Source of the DNA: Synergistaceae bacterium UBA6083
GTDB lineage: Bacteria > Synergistota > Synergistia > Synergistales > 79-D21
Reading direction: 5' to 3'
NCBI GenBank assembly: GCA_002436015.1
Contig: DIXJ01000003.1
Coordinates: forward strand, 19,230 to 83,229
DNA length: 64,000 nucleotides
Below, piece after piece: positions 1 to 7,759 of the stretch; the stretch's first letter is position 1; each line of letters starts with the position of its first letter. The position numbers and the translations under genes are program-made. The notes beneath the pieces were generated by a model. That model did not search any database, had not been told where the DNA came from, and saw only the letters and a list, made by a program, of their open reading frames with translations.

Positions 1-1
1 C

Positions 2-409
2 TGCAAGGTTAAGCCGCACGGCGAAGAGGAGACGCAGATCATCAAGGGACGTGACCTGGTCCAGGGACTGCCGAGGCAAATTGAAGTCACCAGCTCTATG
101 GTGGCCAGGGCCATAGAGGAACCCGTGAACGCCATAATTGCAGGCATCCGCAGGATTCTTGAGAGGACTCCTCCCGAGCTTTCAGCTGACATCATCGACA
201 GGGGCATTTGGCTTACAGGTGGGGGCGCGCTGCTCCGGGATCTCGCCGAGCGCGTTTCCGAGGAAACCGCGATGCCCTGCCATGTTGCGGAACATCCGCT
301 CGAATGCGTGGCCCTGGGAACGGGGAAAGCCTTGGAATCCCTTGACCAACTCAAGGCTTCAGGAGCGATCCTCTCAGTGATTCGCAAGGGGCTTTTGAAG
401 GGACGATAG
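2..409 (+). CDS. mreB: Rod-shape-determining protein MreB, C-terminal part
   Basis: This is the 3' end of a gene that begins before the window; the frame is open from base 2 to a TAG at 407-409. The visible 135 residues contain the MreB-type GRDLVQGLP segment and the actin-fold phosphate/adenosine motif WLTGGGALLRDL, followed by the ECVALGTGKAL helix typical of MreB/Mbl C-termini. MreB is a bacterial actin that organises lateral cell-wall synthesis on the inner face of the membrane, so a rod-shaped cell is likely. No mreC or mreD follows in this window. The family call is firm; MreB versus a paralogue such as Mbl cannot be separated from this fragment. Confidence 0.9.
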   Translation, partial: CKVKPHGEEETQIIKGRDLVQGLPRQIEVTSSMVARAIEEPVNAIIAGIRRILERTPPELSADIIDRGIWLTGGGALLRDLAERVSEETAMPCHVAEHPLECVALGTGKALESLDQLKASGAILSVIRKGLLKGR

Positions 410-439
410 GAAGGTCGCCCCGGCCGCAAGGGAAATAGA

Positions 440-913
440 ATGAATATGAATGAACCTTGGTATGCAACTGGTTTATTATTTTCGTGTATGCATTGTGGTC
501 GTTGCTGTCGCCGACTCGGAATTGTCACGTTAACGGCTGAAGAAGTGAGGTCGGTTGCAAAATTCCTTTCCCTTTCCCCAGAAGAGTTTTTCTGGAGTTT
601 TGTTTCCAGGAGCGGAGATTCTCTTGTCCTGAAAGAGGGTCCCAGGGGAGAGTGTATATTTTATGACTGGGATAAAGCTCTCTGCCAAATTTATCCTTGT
701 CGGCCCGCTCAATGCAGGAGATACCCGTTTTGGCCCTCTTTGCTGGGCAAGAGGGAAGCATGGGAACGTGAATCGACGTTTTGTCCCGGAATTGGGCAGG
801 GAGACTTCCATTCAAGGGAGTGGATAGACGCGGTACTGACCGACCAGGGGTTGCCGGCATCCGCCGGGGATTCAAGTGCACCTGGAGGCGATGAGTCTCA
901 TTTTTTTTCGTAA
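440..913 (+). CDS. YkgJ-family cysteine-cluster protein (putative metal/Fe-S binding)
   Basis: A 157-residue protein with the YkgJ (CxxCxxCC) signature. Cys16, Cys19, Cys22 and Cys23 lie in CMHCGRCCRR. They are followed by a GECIFYD...LCQIYPCRPAQCRRYPFW block and a late FCPGIG, which is the typical arrangement of this family. Its members are thought to bind zinc or an Fe-S cluster, but their reaction is unknown. The gene starts about 30 bp after mreB with a modest purine-rich ribosome site. The first 250 bases are visibly richer in A+T than the neighbours, which could mean a different origin. There is no clear terminator behind it. Confidence 0.75.
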   Translation: MNMNEPWYATGLLFSCMHCGRCCRRLGIVTLTAEEVRSVAKFLSLSPEEFFWSFVSRSGDSLVLKEGPRGECIFYDWDKALCQIYPCRPAQCRRYPFWPSLLGKREAWERESTFCPGIGQGDFHSREWIDAVLTDQGLPASAGDSSAPGGDESHFFS

Positions 914-983
914 AAAGGCAAAAAGTTGATAATTGTAGAGAAATGTCTGGAAACAGCTCCTTGCGGAAAAAAACCCGTGACCC

Positions 984-1013
984 TAGACTAGTTCAAAATG
1001 GTCGTGATAAAAT
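984..1013 (+). promoter_or_regulatory. Probable promoter of the lysine aminotransferase gene
   Basis: TAGACT at 984-989 and TAAAAT at 1008-1013 are separated by 18 bp, and a TGA just before the -10 makes it an extended -10 element. It would give a leader of about 50 bases ending at the strong AAGGAGG ribosome site at 1056-1062. Motif match only. Confidence 0.5.
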
Positions 1014-1070
1014 AAACATGCAGGGTTGTGTGGTATATTTTTAAATTTCTTCAACAAGGAGGAAAACGGA

Positions 1071-2453
1071 ATGTCCTACACGTGCGGCCGCAGCTTCAGT
1101 GTTAGTCCGGATGAGGTTTTCCCGACGATTGCGAGCAACCTCCTGCGTGATGGTTTTGACATCATCATCGACATGGAGAAGTCGAAGGGCAGTCATATCG
1201 TTAACATGAAGGATGGAGCCGAGTGGCTCGATTTCTACACCTTCTTCGCATCGGCCCCATTCGGGATGAATCATCCCATGCTAACCACGGATGAATTCAA
1301 GGAGCGGATCTTCCGCGCCGCGATCAACAAGGTCGCGAGCTCCGACATCTATACGATGGAAATGGCCGATTTCATCAAGACCTTCAACGAAGTGGCGAAG
1401 CCCGACGGGTTCAACCACACGTTCTTTATCGACTACGGAACCCTGGCTGTCGAAAACACATTCAAGGCCTCGATGGATTGGAAAGTCCGCAAGCTTATGA
1501 AGGCAGGCAAGGTCGGCAAGGGCGACGCCATAGACGGCAAGAAGGGCACCAAGGTCATCCATTTCCGCGATGCCTTCCATGGCCGCAGCGGCTATACCCT
1601 TTCCGTCACCAACACATACGACCCGAACAAGTACCAGTTTTTCGCAAAGTTCGACTGGCCACGTGTCATTCCCCCGAAGATCACATGGCCCCTCGAGGAG
1701 AACCTGTCCAACGTGGAGTGGCTTGAGGAAGTGGCTGTCAGCCAGATCAAGAAGGCCATCTGGAGCAATCCTGATGACATCTGCGCCCTCATCATTGAAA
1801 CAATCCAGGGCGAAGGCGGGGACAACCAGTTCCGGACCGCGTTCTTCAAGCAACTGCGCCAGATCTGCGACGAGAACGAGATCATCCTGATCTTCGACGA
1901 AGTCCAGTGCGGCATGGGCATCACCGGGAAGATGTGGGCCTGGGAGCATCACGCTCCCGTCAAGCCCGATATCTTCAGCTTCGGCAAGAAGGCCCAGATC
2001 TGCGGCTTTATTGCCGGTCCCCGTTTTGATGAGCTTGAGGAGAACTGCTTCACGGTATCCAGCCGAATCAACTCGACATGGGGTGGCAACGTCGTCGACA
2101 TGGTTAGGGCCCAACGCTACCTCGAGATCTACCGCGAGGAGAAAATTCTTGATCACGTCAGCAACGTGGCCGGTCCGCACCTTCTCAAGGGATTGATGGA
2201 GATCCAGAAGGAATTCCCCGACATGATCCGTAACACGCGCGGCAAGGGCCTGATGTGCGCGTTTGACCTTGTGACCCACGAGCTGCGTGACAAGGTCCTG
2301 CACTCCTGCTGGGACGAGAAAATGCTGATCCTGCCCTGCAGCACCCAGTCCATTCGATTCCGCCCTGCCCTCAACGTGCCGACGGGCGATCTGGACAAGG
2401 GGCTCGAGATCGTCCGCAAGGCTCTCAAGAAAGCCAAGTGCTGCTGCTGTTAA
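1071..2453 (+). CDS. lat: L-lysine 6-aminotransferase (PLP-dependent, class III)
   Basis: A 460-residue fold-type I aminotransferase matching lysine epsilon-aminotransferase, which moves the 6-amino group of L-lysine to 2-oxoglutarate and yields aminoadipate semialdehyde (piperideine-6-carboxylate) and glutamate. Recognisable blocks are LDFYTFFASAPFGMNHP, the ETIQGEGGD loop, FDEVQCGMG with the PLP-binding Asp, and SFGKKAQICG, where Lys306 should form the Schiff base. The start at 1071 is chosen for the AAGGAGG ribosome site 8 bases upstream; an in-frame ATG at 1026 lacks one. The protein ends in four consecutive cysteines (KAKCCCC), which is unusual. The gene stands alone between a promoter and a terminator. 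A role in lysine catabolism is inferred from family and organism type. Confidence 0.88.
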   Translation: MSYTCGRSFSVSPDEVFPTIASNLLRDGFDIIIDMEKSKGSHIVNMKDGAEWLDFYTFFASAPFGMNHPMLTTDEFKERIFRAAINKVASSDIYTMEMADFIKTFNEVAKPDGFNHTFFIDYGTLAVENTFKASMDWKVRKLMKAGKVGKGDAIDGKKGTKVIHFRDAFHGRSGYTLSVTNTYDPNKYQFFAKFDWPRVIPPKITWPLEENLSNVEWLEEVAVSQIKKAIWSNPDDICALIIETIQGEGGDNQFRTAFFKQLRQICDENEIILIFDEVQCGMGITGKMWAWEHHAPVKPDIFSFGKKAQICGFIAGPRFDELEENCFTVSSRINSTWGGNVVDMVRAQRYLEIYREEKILDHVSNVAGPHLLKGLMEIQKEFPDMIRNTRGKGLMCAFDLVTHELRDKVLHSCWDEKMLILPCSTQSIRFRPALNVPTGDLDKGLEIVRKALKKAKCCCC

Positions 2454-2496
2454 AGATGGGATAAGCACACAGCAGGGCCGAAATAATGCTTTCGAG

Positions 2497-2525
2497 GGGG
2501 GGGGCGGGAAACCGCCCCCCCCTTT
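2497..2525 (+). terminator. GC-rich hairpin terminator after lat
   Basis: A perfect 11-bp stem (2497-2507 with 2512-2522) closed by a GAAA tetraloop follows the lat stop codon by about 40 bases. Only three T residues follow, so the very stable G/C stem must do most of the work. Confidence 0.7.
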
Positions 2526-2638
2526 GATCCCGGTAGAGTCGGTAACCATGCCGATTTGCATCGGGGAAGTTTTATGGTAGGCTTGAGCCGATCCGAAACC
2601 CCGATTCGGAAAGTCAAACGTGGAAAGAGGACGGGAAA

Positions 2639-3841
2639 TTGCAGGACTTTCTTTCAGAGCTCAACTGGATGCTGATCCTGTCTCTCATTGGGGCCAGCGC
2701 GATCGTGGCCTATGTCGGTGATGTCGTAGGGATGAAAATCGGCAAGAGGCGGATCTCCCTTTTCGGACTTCGCCCGCGATACACTTCCTCTTTTATCACT
2801 GTCCTTACGGGAATCCTCATTACGGTCGTTACCCTCTGGTTTCTTTCGATGACCTCAGAAACGGTTCGGACGGCACTTTTCAGCATGAAATTCGTCCAAC
2901 GGCAGATTACCCAGTTGACATCCCAACTCCAGGAAAGCCGCCAGGAACTCCAGGAAATGGAGTTCAAGCTTTTCGCAAGTCAGGATGAACTGCAAAAAAA
3001 ACAGGACGAACTGAAAGCTGCCCAGGATAAGTTTGAAACAGTTCTCGGGCAACTTGCCCAGGTACGACGGGAATTGAAGACCCAGACCGAAAATTCCGCC
3101 GCCGTGGAAGTGGAGCGCGTTCGACTGGAAGAGGAGCTCAAAGGTCTGGAGATCAAGCGTGCGACATTGGAAAAGTCGGTTGCCAACCTGAAAACCGAGA
3201 TGAACTCCCTGAAGAAAGGGCTGGAACAGGTCCGCGAGGGGAGGATCATCGTCTTGGCGAAAGAGGTTTTGGCGCAGGTTTCCGTGCCTCAGAAAAGCAG
3301 CAAGGATGAGGTAAAGTCAGCCCTATCGACCCTCTTGGAGGAAGCGCGAATGGAACTTGCGCTCAGGTCCGGCATAAAGCCTGATCGTGTGCGGATCCTC
3401 TCGGAAAAGGAAAAGGAGCTCGATAACCCGGATCCATTCGCCGGCATGCCCTCCAGGATAGTAATAAGGCTCGTGGCGGAGTCAAATGCCGTTAGGGAAG
3501 AACCGGTCCTTGTATCTCTGGACGTACATGAAAGTCAGCTGGTTTTCAAGAAGGGACAGGTTCTGGGCAAGAAGAATCTTCAGGCTTCCCTTGACAGGGA
3601 CGAAGTGGAAAGGGAACTTTACCTCCTTCTAAGGGAAGTCAACACCCTGTCGATACAGAAAGGCGTGATTCCCGACCCCCTGCGAGGGACGGTCGGCAAC
3701 CTTTCCGCCGGGGATTTTTATGGCTCGGTTGAACGCATAACGGAAGCTTCAACAGCCACGACGATCGTAGTGGAGGCCGAGGAGGATGTGTACAGCGAGG
3801 GCCCAGTTCGCGTTAGAATTGTCCTGAAGCATTCTTCCTAA
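2639..3841 (+). CDS. DUF3084 membrane-anchored coiled-coil protein
   Basis: A 400-residue protein of the DUF3084 type. Two hydrophobic segments near the N-terminus (about residues 10-30 and 47-70) are separated by a basic loop (GKRRISLFGLRPRYTSS). A long heptad-rich, Gln/Glu/Lys-rich coiled coil spans about residues 80-200, and a globular C-terminal domain follows. The start is a TTG behind a purine-rich stretch (GGAAAGAGGACGGGAA); the next in-frame ATG would cut into the first membrane segment. The family is known from cyanobacteria and some anaerobes but has no established function. A scaffold or envelope role is only a guess. Confidence 0.72.
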   Translation: MQDFLSELNWMLILSLIGASAIVAYVGDVVGMKIGKRRISLFGLRPRYTSSFITVLTGILITVVTLWFLSMTSETVRTALFSMKFVQRQITQLTSQLQESRQELQEMEFKLFASQDELQKKQDELKAAQDKFETVLGQLAQVRRELKTQTENSAAVEVERVRLEEELKGLEIKRATLEKSVANLKTEMNSLKKGLEQVREGRIIVLAKEVLAQVSVPQKSSKDEVKSALSTLLEEARMELALRSGIKPDRVRILSEKEKELDNPDPFAGMPSRIVIRLVAESNAVREEPVLVSLDVHESQLVFKKGQVLGKKNLQASLDRDEVERELYLLLREVNTLSIQKGVIPDPLRGTVGNLSAGDFYGSVERITEASTATTIVVEAEEDVYSEGPVRVRIVLKHSS

Positions 3842-3871
3842 ACCGGCGCTTGAAGAGAGGAAGGATTATTG

Positions 3872-4105
3872 ATGTTGATCGTGGCATGTCAGGTTTGCGG
3901 CGGCGTAAAGATATTGCCTGGAACACCCGATAGCGACGGAATGGCTCGTGCAACGTGGATCTGTGAATGTTGCGGAACTGGCCAGGTCATGCAGCTTTCG
4001 GTCAGTGCCGATGCAAGGGGTGGCGATCTTCGACGCATCCTCGGAGGAATGTCCTTCGCATGCAGCGATGAACACGTTGGCGCAAAGGGAAGCGGATGTC
4101 TCTAG
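3872..4105 (+). CDS. Small Cys-rich protein, possible zinc ribbon
   Basis: A 77-residue protein that I do not recognise. It has a CQVCGG pair near the N-terminus (residues 6-9), a CECCG group near residue 32, and two further Cys near the end. This spacing suggests a zinc-ribbon-like knuckle. The ATG at 3872 follows a good AGAGGAAGG ribosome site; a TTG one codon earlier is possible. It overlaps the start of the downstream acetyltransferase gene by 10 bases, so the two are probably translationally coupled. Confidence 0.6.
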   Translation: MLIVACQVCGGVKILPGTPDSDGMARATWICECCGTGQVMQLSVSADARGGDLRRILGGMSFACSDEHVGAKGSGCL

Positions 4106-4521
4106 AAACAGCTTACCTGTTTTACGATAGCAAACTTGCCGTAAAAGCGAGCGAACTCCAAGACCTTTATCGCTTCACCCGGTGGGGAAGAAGCAGGTCA
4201 TTGGAGCAGATCGAGCGAATGCTTGCGGGTACCAGTATCTGTTTTTCGGCCCAGTACGAAGGGAAGTTGGTTGCCTTTTGTAGAGTTCTCACCGATTTCG
4301 TTTTTCGTGCTTCTCTTTGGGACGTGCTGGTGCACCCGGATCATCAAGGCAAGGGACTGGGGACCGCCTTGATACGCTACGCGGTCGAACACCCGGCCAT
4401 GCGGGAAATCCCGCTGGTTGTCACCTATACGAGCGAACTGGCTCCCTTCCTGGCCCAGCTTGGTTTTGAGCCGAAAGAGGGGCTGTTGATGTTGCTGCGT
4501 TGCCCGATCGAGTATTCGTAG
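4096..4521 (+). CDS. GNAT-family N-acetyltransferase
   Basis: A 141-residue GCN5-related acetyltransferase. The acetyl-CoA-binding motif A is clear: a LWDVLVHPDHQGKGLGTALI strand-loop-helix around residues 75-94, with the Q/RxxGxG/A core. An N-terminal YRFTRWGRSRS segment and a C-terminal beta strand with LGFEPKEGLLML complete the fold. The substrate cannot be told from sequence; many such proteins acetylate small amines or protein N-termini. The gene overlaps the small Cys-rich gene upstream. Confidence 0.85.
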   Translation: MSLETAYLFYDSKLAVKASELQDLYRFTRWGRSRSLEQIERMLAGTSICFSAQYEGKLVAFCRVLTDFVFRASLWDVLVHPDHQGKGLGTALIRYAVEHPAMREIPLVVTYTSELAPFLAQLGFEPKEGLLMLLRCPIEYS

Positions 4522-4633
4522 GAGTCCAGGAAAGAGTTGAGGAGCAAAATCCTTTTGGGAATGGTATCAAATGCCCTTAACCCCGAGAAGGACACGGGGG
4601 AGGGCTACTTTTTTGAGGAGGTGCAACAGGTCA

Positions 4634-5839
4634 ATGCTGAACGAGAAAAGTTTCATTACCTCCGAGTCCGTAACGGAGGGGCATCCCGATAAGCTTGCAG
4701 ACCAGATCTCGGACGGGGTTCTCGACGCGATCCTGAAAGAGGATCCCATGGGGAGAGTCGCCTGTGAATGCATGGTGGCGACCGGCCTTGTGATGGTCGC
4801 GGGCCAGATCACCACGGAATGTTACGTCGATATCCCGAACCTTGCAAGAAAGATCGTAAAGGAGATCGGTTACACCAGGGCGAAGTACGGGTTTGATGGA
4901 GACACCTGTGCGGTCCTAACCGCGATCGACGAACAGTCAAAGGATATTGCGCAGGGCGTTGACCGGGCCCTTGAGGTCAGGGAGTCTTTCCTGAGCGAAC
5001 AGGAAATAGACCGGATCGGAGCTGGCGATCAGGGCATGATGATCGGCTACGCCACGAACGAGACCGAGGAATTCCTGCCCTTGCCTATCGCCTTGGCTCA
5101 TCGCCTCTCCAGGGGGCTTGCCTCGCTGCGAAAGGAAAAAATACTGCCCTATCTACGGCCGGACGGCAAAACCCAGGTTACGGTCGAATACCACGGGGAC
5201 AAGCCCGTTCGCGTTGAGACTGTCGTGGTCTCCACACAGCATCATCCGGCGGTCGACCAGGCCGAAATCGAAGCCGACCTTGTCGAGAGGTTGATCCTGC
5301 CCACCATTCCAGGTCACTTGCGGGAGCGAAAGCCCAGGATTCTTATCAATCCGACGGGGAGGTTCGTCCAGGGAGGGCCACTCGCAGACACAGGTTTAAC
5401 GGGGCGAAAGATCATTGTGGATACCTACGGAGGAGTCGTTCCCCATGGAGGAGGCTGTTTCTCGGGGAAGGATCCCACCAAGGTAGACCGTTCAGCGGCC
5501 TATATGACGCGGTACGCCGCCAAAAACGTCGTTGCTGCCGGACTCGCGGATCGTTGCCAGATCCAGGTGGCCTATGCCATAGGGGTAGCACACCCTGTTT
5601 CCTTGATGGTTCATACCTATGGGACAGGCAAGTTGCCGGATGAAACCCTGACTCGTTTGGTGTCAGAGAATTTCGACTTCCGTCCGGCGGCGATAATCCG
5701 GGACCTTGATCTACGCAAACCCCAGTACCGTCGGGTTGCCGCCTATGGCCACATGGGGCGTATCGACCTGGCTCCCCTTCCGGCATGGGAGAAGTTGGAC
5801 AGGGTCGAAAACCTTTCATCGGCAGCCTCTAAATCCTGA
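4634..5839 (+). CDS. metK: S-adenosylmethionine synthetase
   Basis: A 401-residue MetK that makes S-adenosylmethionine from ATP and L-methionine in the cytoplasm. The first motif is FITSESVTEGHPDKLADQIS with the catalytic His and Asp. A GAGDQGMMIGYA hexapeptide-region motif and GGGCFSGKDPTKVDRSAAY follow, as in the family. The ATG at 4634 is chosen because it gives the standard MLNEKSFITSE start and has GAGGAGGT about 11 bases upstream. An in-frame ATG 21 codons earlier encodes an unlikely Arg-rich leader. I saw no SAM riboswitch. comFC follows 24 bases later. Confidence 0.95.
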   Translation: MLNEKSFITSESVTEGHPDKLADQISDGVLDAILKEDPMGRVACECMVATGLVMVAGQITTECYVDIPNLARKIVKEIGYTRAKYGFDGDTCAVLTAIDEQSKDIAQGVDRALEVRESFLSEQEIDRIGAGDQGMMIGYATNETEEFLPLPIALAHRLSRGLASLRKEKILPYLRPDGKTQVTVEYHGDKPVRVETVVVSTQHHPAVDQAEIEADLVERLILPTIPGHLRERKPRILINPTGRFVQGGPLADTGLTGRKIIVDTYGGVVPHGGGCFSGKDPTKVDRSAAYMTRYAAKNVVAAGLADRCQIQVAYAIGVAHPVSLMVHTYGTGKLPDETLTRLVSENFDFRPAAIIRDLDLRKPQYRRVAAYGHMGRIDLAPLPAWEKLDRVENLSSAASKS

Positions 5840-5863
5840 AGCTGAAAAGCACAGCGTGAAGAA

Positions 5864-6580
5864 ATGAAGGGCAGGCTTGAGGTCGCGACAAGACGGGCAT
5901 GGGAGATTCTCTGCCATTTCCTCTGGCCTTCAACCTGCCCTGTTTGCGGAAGGCTTGGGACGGTCGGTTGCCCGACCTGCCTCGATGGATTGCTTGTCGG
6001 GATGCAGGACCGATGCCTAGAGTGCGGCGGCGGTCCTTTTCCTTGCGGGATTGCCTCGCATGTTTCCTTTATCCGCACGGGAACCTGGCACGAAGGCAAA
6101 GCAAGGGATGTCGTTCACTTGGCGAAGTATTCGGGTCGCCGCAAATTGGCTTTTGAAATGGGAAAGGCTCTTGCGAGGTTATACCACGAAGACCGGGGAT
6201 CGGTTCTTGTTCCCGTGCCCCTTCACAGGGATTCCCTACGGCCCTACAACCAGGCTGAATGTCTTGCCCGCGGTATGGCTACGGAGTGGGGGGCAACGGT
6301 TCTTTCTGGGCTTGAGTGGACCCGATCGGTTCACTCCCAGGTGGGCAGGAATGCTTTTGAAAGGAGGGCCCTGCCAAGGGGTGCCTTTCTATGGCGCGAA
6401 GTCCAGGTTGAAACTCCTGTTTTACTCGTTGACGATGTCTTCACGACCGGTACGACACTCCTTCGGGCTTCGGAAGCGCTGTCTCTTGCAGGAGTTCCCC
6501 TGAAGGGGGCCTACTGTTGGGCGATGAGTCCTTTAGAGACCCTTTCCGTGCAGTGGAGGGCGGATGCGGTTCACGTTTAG
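5864..6580 (+). CDS. comFC: ComF-family phosphoribosyltransferase-like protein
   Basis: A 238-residue ComFC/GntX-type protein. A zinc knuckle (CPVCGRLGTVGCPTC, residues 24-38, then CLECGGGPFPC) is followed by the double-zinc-ribbon region. A type I phosphoribosyltransferase domain carries the PRPP-binding signature VLLVDDVFTTGTTL. In competent bacteria ComF proteins act in DNA uptake, but many homologues are found without competence genes and their substrate is unknown. The gene follows metK closely and its last 17 bases overlap the next gene. Confidence 0.82.
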   Translation: MKGRLEVATRRAWEILCHFLWPSTCPVCGRLGTVGCPTCLDGLLVGMQDRCLECGGGPFPCGIASHVSFIRTGTWHEGKARDVVHLAKYSGRRKLAFEMGKALARLYHEDRGSVLVPVPLHRDSLRPYNQAECLARGMATEWGATVLSGLEWTRSVHSQVGRNAFERRALPRGAFLWREVQVETPVLLVDDVFTTGTTLLRASEALSLAGVPLKGAYCWAMSPLETLSVQWRADAVHV

Positions 6581-6890
6581 GCCTGTGGGGGGGCGCTGGG
6601 GCTCGGGGTTGATGTGGTTTTCGCTGTTTCTGGCGATCGGCTGGTTTTTACGGCAGATATTTTTCCCGGCAAACGAGTCTCTCCTGATGTTACAAGAGGG
6701 AAGGCTTCCTGGGAACTTAGGGTTGTTTTTCTTGTCCATTTCCGTCGTCGCTGTTGGACTTCTCTTCTGGTGGGGGCTTGATCTTCTTTTCTGGAGGAAA
6801 TACTTCCCGACCCAGAACCCACCAAAGTCGCCAGCCGAATCGAGAGGAAAATCGAGTGATCATGAAGGAAGGCCTGGTTACAGACGGTGA
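6564..6890 (+). CDS. Small predicted two-helix membrane protein
   Basis: A 108-residue protein of no family I recognise. It has two hydrophobic helices (about residues 16-34, WFSLFLAIGWFLRQIFF, and 50-75, GLFFLSISVVAVGLLFWWG) and a basic, Pro/Ser-rich tail. It starts 17 bases inside the end of comFC, which suggests coupled translation. Its end overlaps the convergent DUF3343 gene by 13 bases. The absence of any homology I can name keeps confidence moderate. Confidence 0.5.
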   Translation: MRFTFRPVGGRWGSGLMWFSLFLAIGWFLRQIFFPANESLLMLQEGRLPGNLGLFFLSISVVAVGLLFWWGLDLLFWRKYFPTQNPPKSPAESRGKSSDHEGRPGYRR

Positions 6891-7093
6891 AAACCTGCAG
6901 TTTCCACCTTTTTCTCATGGCAGATCTGTTTGACCGTTTCCTCCCTGTCGCAAGGGTAGGTACAGGCAAGGCCGCAACTCGCGGAAAGTTCGCGGGGTAC
7001 GGGAACGATTCTTGCCGAGAGGCCTGAAACCCTGCACGCCTTCTCGAAAAGAAGGGCCATGTGGGTGGTGTCGAACGTCGCGAGGCATTCCAT
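6878..7093 (-). CDS. DUF3343 family protein (putative Se/S carrier-like)
   Basis: A 71-residue protein starting MECLATFDTTHMALLFEKA, with conserved Cys in SCGLACTYPC. This is the layout of the DUF3343 family, small proteins sometimes annotated as putative Se/S carriers and often found near sulfur or selenium genes in anaerobes. The ATG at 7093 is chosen because GGAGG lies 8 bases upstream; the longer open frame has no ribosome site. A TATAAT box on the minus strand (7136-7141) could be its -10 element, although no good -35 accompanies it. The function is inferred only from family name. Confidence 0.68.
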   Translation of the reverse strand: MECLATFDTTHMALLFEKACRVSGLSARIVPVPRELSASCGLACTYPCDREETVKQICHEKKVETAGFHRL

Positions 7094-7120
7094 GGTGGGA
7101 ACCTCCGATCGAATGGGGAA

Positions 7121-7149
7121 TTGGACTGTTACGTAATTATACCTAGACT
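7121..7149 (+). promoter_or_regulatory. Possible promoter of ompH
   Basis: TTGGAC at 7121-7126 and TAGACT at 7144-7149 are 17 bp apart, about 60 bases before the ompH start. Both boxes are imperfect. The same region carries a TATAAT box on the opposite strand for the divergent gene. Confidence 0.3.
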
Positions 7150-7212
7150 TCGGATGCGCGTGAGAGTAGAATCTATCACCGTAGCCCGGAAAAATCAAAA
7201 GGAGGGTGTTCG

Positions 7213-7653
7213 ATGGTTTCGAGCAAGAAAATGGTTCTCCTGGCAGTTCTCTCAGCCTTCATCCTGACAATGGTTGCCGGTGTGGCCCTGGCGGATGAAA
7301 AAATCGGCGTCATCGAGCCGCAAAAGGTCCTTTTCCAGCACCCCAAGATGGCACAGGTGCAGAAGCAGGTCCAGGCGGTTGTCCAGAAGAAGCAGGCCGA
7401 GGCGAAGACGGCTATCGACAAGGAACAGGACAACAAGAAAAAGGCCGAAATCTACCAGACGAAGCGCAACGAGGCAGCCACGGAAGAACAGAAGCTCATG
7501 GCCCCCCTCTTCAAGGATATAGACCTTGCGATCCGCTCCATTGCAAAGGCAAAGGGGTTGACCATCGTCCTCGATAAGGCCCAGGTTTTCATGGGGGGGC
7601 TAGACATCACGGATGATGTCATCCAGGAACTGAAGAAGAAGTTCTCCAACTAG
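7213..7653 (+). CDS. OmpH/Skp-family periplasmic chaperone
   Basis: A 146-residue secreted protein. A classic signal peptide (basic start, hydrophobic core, cleavage after VALA near residue 27) is followed by IGVIEPQKVLFQHPKM, the N-terminal strand of the OmpH/Skp family. A Gln/Lys-rich coiled-coil arm comes next, then a C-terminal KGLTIVLDKAQVFMGGLDITDDV block. Skp-type proteins escort unfolded outer-membrane proteins across the periplasm, so this gene is evidence for a two-membrane envelope. GGAGGGTG lies just upstream of the ATG. A strong terminator follows. Confidence 0.85.
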   Translation: MVSSKKMVLLAVLSAFILTMVAGVALADEKIGVIEPQKVLFQHPKMAQVQKQVQAVVQKKQAEAKTAIDKEQDNKKKAEIYQTKRNEAATEEQKLMAPLFKDIDLAIRSIAKAKGLTIVLDKAQVFMGGLDITDDVIQELKKKFSN

Positions 7654-7683
7654 CCGCTGGCAGATTAACCTGGTTTAGAGGGG

Positions 7684-7722
7684 AAAAAAGGGGATCCCGC
7701 AAAAAGCGGGATCCCCTTTTTT
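7684..7722. terminator. Bidirectional terminator between ompH and livF
   Basis: An 11-bp perfect stem (GGGGATCCCGC, 7690-7700, with its complement at 7706-7716) has an AAAAA loop. It is flanked by A6 on the left and T6 on the right, so it can end transcription from both convergent sides. Confidence 0.9.
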
Positions 7723-7759
7723 CATTTGCGGAAAGCACGAAACACACCAGGCCCAAAAG

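Noticed and set aside
1281..2561. Long antisense open frame (426 codons) opposite lysine aminotransferase
   Set aside because: It mirrors a GC-rich, highly biased gene; its translation has no recognisable domain and no ribosome site. The same applies to long antisense frames at 12405-13478, 47119-48624 and 49926-51473.
4522..4633. SAM riboswitch before metK
   Set aside because: The spacer of about 110 bases contains no SAM-I or SAM-II-like core and no terminator.
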